From contig JASHVF010000250.1 of assembly GCA_030039615.1 (NCBI GenBank), positions 1 to 10,438 on the forward strand: 10,438 nt of DNA, in the 5' to 3' direction. The first letter of the stretch is position 1. The number at the start of each line of letters is the position of its first letter. Source of the DNA: Gammaproteobacteria bacterium (GTDB lineage Bacteria > Pseudomonadota > Gammaproteobacteria > Steroidobacterales > Steroidobacteraceae). Positions 6,465-10,438 of the stretch are shown in pieces. Both the position numbers and the translations under genes were made by a program. The notes under the pieces are model-generated. The model saw only the letters and a list, made by a program, of their open reading frames with translations, did not search any database and had not been told where the DNA came from.

Positions 6465-9082
6465 ACCACCACGTTGACGAGCTTGCCGCGCACGACGATC
6501 ACGCGGCGCACCGGCTGGTCCGCCACGAAGCGGCGCACGCGCTCGTCGGCCAGTGCGGCGGCGCGTACCGTACCCTCGTCCGCCCCCACCGGCACGGTGA
6601 TGTGGCCGCGCAGCTTGCCGTTCACCTGCACCACCAGCTCGTGCGTCTCCTGGGCGAGTGCTTGCGGGTCGGGCTGCGGCCAGGGCTCGTCGACCAGCGC
6701 GCTCGCGTGACCGAGCGCCTGCCAGAGCGCGTGGCATACGTGCGGGACGATCGGCGCGAGCACCAGCACTTCGATGCGCAGCGCCTCCTGGCGCACCGCG
6801 CGGCCCTGCGGGCTCAGGTCGGCGAAGGAGCGCACCGAATTGAGCAGCTCCATCATGGCGGCGATCGCCGTGTTGAAATTGCGGCGGCGGCCGATGTCGT
6901 CGGTGGCCTTGGCGAGCGCCTGGTGCGCCAGGCGCCGCAGCTCGCGCTGCGCGCTATCGAGCGCGCCCGGAGCGAGCGCCGGCGCCGGACCGGCCAGCAC
7001 GTGCTCGTACACCGAGTTCCACAGCCGGCGGATGAAGCGCGAGGCGCCCTGCACGCCCTCGTCGGACCAGGCGAGCGTGTCCTCGGGGGGCGAGGTGTAC
7101 ATGGTGTAGAGGCGCGCGGTATCGGCGCCGAAGCGCTCGATGAGCCCCTCCGGATCGACGCCGTTGCCCTCGGACTTCGACATCTTGCCCAGACCTTCGT
7201 GCTGCACCTCGAGCGCGTCGCCGGGACCGGCCAGGACCGCGTAGCGCACGCTGCCGTCGGGCGCGCGCTGCGTCTCGACGTCGGCGGGATTGAAGTAGCG
7301 CTTGCGCCCTTCGGGCGGCTGGTAGGAGAAGATGTGATTCAGCACCATGCCCTGGGTCAGGAGGCGCGTGAACGGCTCGCCGAACTTCACCAGCCCGAGA
7401 TCGCGCATCACCTTGGTCCAGAAGCGCGCATACAGCAGGTGCAGGATCGCGTGCTCGATGCCGCCGATGTACTGATCGACCGGCAGCCAGTAGTCGACGC
7501 GCGCGTCCACCATGGCGCTTGCGTCGTCCGCACAGGCGTAGCGCATGAAATACCAGGACGAGTCGACGAAGGTGTCCATGGTGTCGGTCTCGCGCCGCGC
7601 CGCCCGACCGCACTGCGGGCACTTGCACTGGTAGAAGGCCGGCGACTTCGCGAGCGGGTTGCCGCTGCCGTCCGGGACCAGGTCCTCGGGCAGCACCACC
7701 GGCAGCTCAGCGTCCGGCACCGGCACCTCGCCGCACTGCGGGCAATGGATCACCGGGATCGGACAGCCCCAGTACCGCTGCCGCGAGATGCCCCAGTCGC
7801 GCAGTCGAAACTGCACGCGCTTGGCTCCGAGGCCCTTGTCCGCCAGCGCGAGCGCGATCGCATCCACGGCCTGCTGGAAGCTGAGGCCGGAGAACTCGGC
7901 CGAGTTGACCGTGATGCCGTACTCGGAATATGCCGGGCTCCAGGGCGCGCGCACCTCCTGGTACGCGTCGCTGCTCGAGCGCACCACGGTCACGACCGGC
8001 AGCTGGTTCTTCAGGGCGAACTCGAAGTCGCGCTCGTCGTGCGCCGGCACGCCCATCACGGCGCCCTCGCCGTAGCCCATCAGGACATAGTTCGCGACCC
8101 ACACCTCGAGCGGCCGGCCGGTGAAGGGATGCAGCACGTGCAGCCCGGTCGCCATGCCCTTCTTCTCCTGCGTGGCGAGGTCGGCTTCGATGACGCTGCC
8201 GCGGCGGCACTCCTCGATGAAGGCGGCGAGCGGCGCGTTGGCGCGCGCCGCGGCGAGCGCCACCGGGTGCTCGGCCGCGACCGCCATGAAGGTCGCGCCG
8301 AAGAGCGTATCGGCGCGCGTGGTGAACACCTTGACCGACCCCGCGCCGCCGAGCGCGCGCGCGGTGTCGGGCGCGTACGGGAAGGAGATGTCGCAGCCTT
8401 CGCTCCTGCCGATCCAGTTGGCCTGCATGAGGCGCACGCGCTCCGGCCAGTCCGGCAGCTCGGCGAGCGCCGCGAGCAGCTCCTCGGCATAGCGCGTGAT
8501 CGCGAGGTAGTACATCGGGATCTCGCGCTTCTCGACCGGCGCACCGGTGCGCCAGCCGCGCCCGTCGATCACCTGCTCGTTGGCGAGCACCGTCTGGTCG
8601 ACCGGGTCCCAGTTGACGACGCCGCTCCTGCGGTAGGCGAGCCCGCGCTCGCGCATGCGCAGGAACAGCCACTGGTTCCAGCGGTAGTAGCCGGGATCGC
8701 AGGTGGCCAGCTCGCGCTGCCAGTCGATGGCGAAGCCGAGCGACTTGAGCTGCGCGCGCATGTGGGCGATGTTGTCGCGCGTCCACTTGGCCGGCGGCAC
8801 GTTGTTGCTGATGGCGGCGTTCTCGGCCGGCAGCCCGAAGGCGTCCCAGCCCATCGGCTGCAGCACGTTGTAGCCCTGCATGCGCAGGTAGCGCGCCAGC
8901 ACGTCGCCGATCGTGTAGTTGCGCACGTGACCCATGTGCAGCCGCCCGGACGGGTACGGCAGCATCGACAGGCAGTAGAACTTGCGCCGCGCGGGGTCCT
9001 CGCGGACCTCGAAGGCGCGCTGCTCCTGCCAATACTGCTGCGCGGCGCGCTCGACCGCGGCGGGATCGTAGGTCTCGTGCAC
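6461..9082 (-). CDS. leuS: leucine--tRNA ligase (class I, bacterial type)
   Basis: LeuRS attaches leucine to tRNA-Leu in the cytoplasm. The 873-residue product is close to the 860 of E. coli. In order it shows the HIGH-type signature HMGH (49-52, within PYPSGRLHMGH), WDAFGLPAENAA (79-90), the CP1 editing domain with TTRADTLFG (254-262) and GVPAHDERD (344-352, D349 matching the conserved editing Asp), and two CPQC pairs (447-450, 488-491) likely forming a zinc site. DTFVDSSWYF (503-512), GKMSKSEGN (632-640) and a C-terminal VQVNGKLRG (819-827) follow. All key residues appear intact. The start is GTG at 9082-9080, sharing one base with the upstream protease stop (TAGTG); the frame is open much further upstream, but that region is the protease gene on another frame. 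The ribosome site is weak, so coupling to the upstream gene is plausible. Confidence 0.98.
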   Translation of the reverse strand: MHETYDPAAVERAAQQYWQEQRAFEVREDPARRKFYCLSMLPYPSGRLHMGHVRNYTIGDVLARYLRMQGYNVLQPMGWDAFGLPAENAAISNNVPPAKWTRDNIAHMRAQLKSLGFAIDWQRELATCDPGYYRWNQWLFLRMRERGLAYRRSGVVNWDPVDQTVLANEQVIDGRGWRTGAPVEKREIPMYYLAITRYAEELLAALAELPDWPERVRLMQANWIGRSEGCDISFPYAPDTARALGGAGSVKVFTTRADTLFGATFMAVAAEHPVALAAARANAPLAAFIEECRRGSVIEADLATQEKKGMATGLHVLHPFTGRPLEVWVANYVLMGYGEGAVMGVPAHDERDFEFALKNQLPVVTVVRSSSDAYQEVRAPWSPAYSEYGITVNSAEFSGLSFQQAVDAIALALADKGLGAKRVQFRLRDWGISRQRYWGCPIPVIHCPQCGEVPVPDAELPVVLPEDLVPDGSGNPLAKSPAFYQCKCPQCGRAARRETDTMDTFVDSSWYFMRYACADDASAMVDARVDYWLPVDQYIGGIEHAILHLLYARFWTKVMRDLGLVKFGEPFTRLLTQGMVLNHIFSYQPPEGRKRYFNPADVETQRAPDGSVRYAVLAGPGDALEVQHEGLGKMSKSEGNGVDPEGLIERFGADTARLYTMYTSPPEDTLAWSDEGVQGASRFIRRLWNSVYEHVLAGPAPALAPGALDSAQRELRRLAHQALAKATDDIGRRRNFNTAIAAMMELLNSVRSFADLSPQGRAVRQEALRIEVLVLAPIVPHVCHALWQALGHASALVDEPWPQPDPQALAQETHELVVQVNGKLRGHITVPVGADEGTVRAAALADERVRRFVADQPVRRVIVVRGKLVNVVV

Positions 9083-10438
9083 TACGGCAGCTTCAGCGGC
9101 ACGAAGATCTGCGCGTCGTCGCGCTGGATCAGCAGCGCCACGTTCTTGCCGGCGCTCTTGGCCGCATCCTGCAGCTCGGCCACCGAGTGCACGCGCTTGC
9201 CGTTGACGCCGAGGATGATGTCGCCCTGCTGGATCTCGGCGGCGGCGGCCGGACCGGAGACCTCCTCGACGACCAGGCTCCCCTGCGTGCCCGCCTGCTC
9301 CTTCTCCTGCGGGTTGAGGGGCCGTACCGTGAGTCCGAAGGCGCTCGGCGTCTTGGCGGCGCCGCCCTGCGGGCGCGCGCCCCGGGCGGCCACCTGCTGC
9401 TGCTCGTGCAGCTCTGCGACCGCGACGCTCAGCTGCAGCTGCTTGCCGTTGCGCCAGACCTGCAGCGTGGTATCGCTCCCCGGCTTCATCGCGGCGATCG
9501 CCCCCGAGAGCTCGCCGTAATGCTCGATCGGGTGGCCGGCGACGCCGAGGATCACATCGCCCGGCTCGATGCCGGCCTTGGCGGCCGGGCCGTCCTTCTC
9601 GACCGAGGAGACCAGCGCACCGCGCGGCCGGTCGAGCCCGAACGACTCGGCGAGCTGCGCGTTGAGGTCCTGGATGGTGACGCCGATGCGGCCGCGTACC
9701 ACGTGGCCGGTCCTGATGAGCTGCTCCTCGACGTTGCGCGCCACGTCGATGGGGATCGCGAACGACAATCCCATGAAGCCGCCGGTGCGACTGAAGATCT
9801 GCGAGTTGATGCCGATCACCTCGCCCGCCATGTTGAACAGCGGACCGCCGGAGTTGCCGGGATTCACGGCGACGTCGGTCTGGATGAAGGGCACGTAGTT
9901 GTCGCTCGGCAGCGAGCGCGAGGTGGCGCTGATGATGCCGGCGGTGACGGAGTTCTCGAAGCCGAACGGCGAGCCGATGGCGAGCACCCACTGGCCGGGC
10001 TTGATGCGCGACGGATCGCCGAGCTTGACGACGGCCAGATCAGTCGCGCTGATCTTGATGACGGCGACGTCGGTGCGCTCGTCGGCGCCGATGACCTTGG
10101 CCTGGAACTCGCGCCGGTCGGTGAGCCGCACGGTCACGGTCTCCGCATCCGACACGACGTGGGTGTTGGTGAGGATGTAGCCGTCGGGACTCACGATGAA
10201 GCCCGAGCCCGCGCCGCGCACCGGCGGCTGATTGCGCTGCCCCTGGTCGGGGGTGGGAATGCCGAAGCGGTGGAAGAAGTCGTAGAAGGGGTCGTTGGGC
10301 GAGAGGCCGGGGACGCCGGGCGCCGGCTGCGCCTTCTCCACGACTTCGACGTTCACGACCGCGGACCCGTATTTCTCCACCAGCTGCGTGAAGTCGGGGA
10401 GCGCGTGCATCGCGGGCTCCGCCGTGGCCGGCTCGGCG
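9082..10438 (-). CDS. HtrA/DegQ-family periplasmic serine protease, 5'-truncated by the window edge
   Basis: HtrA (Do) proteases degrade or hold misfolded envelope proteins in the periplasm. The frame is open to the window edge, so the signal peptide and true start are missing; an internal ATG at 10410 is too late to be the start. Numbering from that Met, the catalytic triad is H84 (TNTHVV), D114 (RTDVAVIKI) and S187 (NPGNSGGP). The LA-loop-like PFYDFFHRFG lies at 41-50. A first PDZ domain covers about 240-330 (GRIGVTIQ, AGIEPGDVILGV) and a second about 357-440 (FGLTVRPL, GDIILGVNGKRV), joined by a Gln/Ala/Gly linker. Two PDZ domains point to the DegP/DegQ/MucD class rather than single-PDZ DegS. 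The stop TAG shares its last base with the leuS GTG start. I do not know of this protease-leuS adjacency in E. coli. The exact paralogue cannot be decided without the N-terminus. Confidence 0.95.
   Translation of the reverse strand, partial: AEPATAEPAMHALPDFTQLVEKYGSAVVNVEVVEKAQPAPGVPGLSPNDPFYDFFHRFGIPTPDQGQRNQPPVRGAGSGFIVSPDGYILTNTHVVSDAETVTVRLTDRREFQAKVIGADERTDVAVIKISATDLAVVKLGDPSRIKPGQWVLAIGSPFGFENSVTAGIISATSRSLPSDNYVPFIQTDVAVNPGNSGGPLFNMAGEVIGINSQIFSRTGGFMGLSFAIPIDVARNVEEQLIRTGHVVRGRIGVTIQDLNAQLAESFGLDRPRGALVSSVEKDGPAAKAGIEPGDVILGVAGHPIEHYGELSGAIAAMKPGSDTTLQVWRNGKQLQLSVAVAELHEQQQVAARGARPQGGAAKTPSAFGLTVRPLNPQEKEQAGTQGSLVVEEVSGPAAAAEIQQGDIILGVNGKRVHSVAELQDAAKSAGKNVALLIQRDDAQIFVPLKLP

Noticed and set aside
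6437..9520. A 1027-codon open frame on the plus strand opposite leuS and the end of the protease gene
   Set aside because: It lies antisense to an unmistakable leuS, its translation is rich in Arg, His, Val and Gly with no recognisable domain, and such frames are common shadows in high-G+C DNA.
9083..9991. An upstream extension of leuS to 9991
   Set aside because: The added residues are Arg-rich shadow translation of the protease gene; LeuRS homology begins at the GTG at 9082.

Overview
The window reads as chromosomal DNA from a high-G+C gammaproteobacterium. Three lines of evidence point there: the leuS-lptE-holA gene order known from Escherichia coli, a LeuRS and HtrA protease of proteobacterial type, and a TolB-like/TPR membrane protein of a kind I associate with Xanthomonadales, Nevskiales and Steroidobacterales-like genomes. 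The genus cannot be fixed from the sequence alone. All eight supported genes lie on the minus strand, so transcription runs from high to low coordinates. No intergenic gap exceeds about 115 bases. I see no rRNA, tRNA, CRISPR array, insertion sequence or prophage signature.

Layout in transcription order: (1) 10438-9082, an HtrA/DegQ-type periplasmic serine protease whose N-terminus and signal peptide lie beyond the window; (2) 9082-6461, leuS, whose GTG start overlaps the protease stop by one base; (3) 6464-5982, lptE, overlapping leuS by four bases; (4) 5977-5402, an uncharacterised protein with an HExxH zinc-metallopeptidase motif, four bases after lptE; (5) 5369-3516, an inner-membrane protein with three membrane segments, a TolB-like domain and TPR repeats; (6) 3401-3087, a small secreted or anchored His/Cys-containing protein; (7) 3004-719, a TonB-dependent outer-membrane receptor; (8) 655-1, holA (DNA polymerase III delta), cut off by the window edge.

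The housekeeping core (leuS, lptE, holA) is split. In E. coli lptE is followed directly by holA, while here about 5.3 kb carrying four genes sits between them. At least three of the four inserted products are predicted to be membrane or envelope proteins: the TPR protein, the small protein and the receptor. The small protein and receptor form a likely cotranscribed pair for uptake of an unidentified, possibly metal-containing, ligand. The HExxH gene is packed tightly against lptE and may belong to the leuS-lptE transcription unit. holA has a TTG start preceded by a promoter-like sequence and a perfect 9-bp inverted repeat, which suggests it is transcribed at least partly independently of the receptor gene.

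Five of the seven visible starts are non-ATG (four GTG, one TTG). Long plus-strand open frames opposite leuS and the receptor look like shadows caused by high G+C. The most interesting material is the four-gene insert, the unassigned HExxH protein, and the regulatory-looking repeats before holA and the receptor gene. I did not find a clearly novel defence or mobile system.
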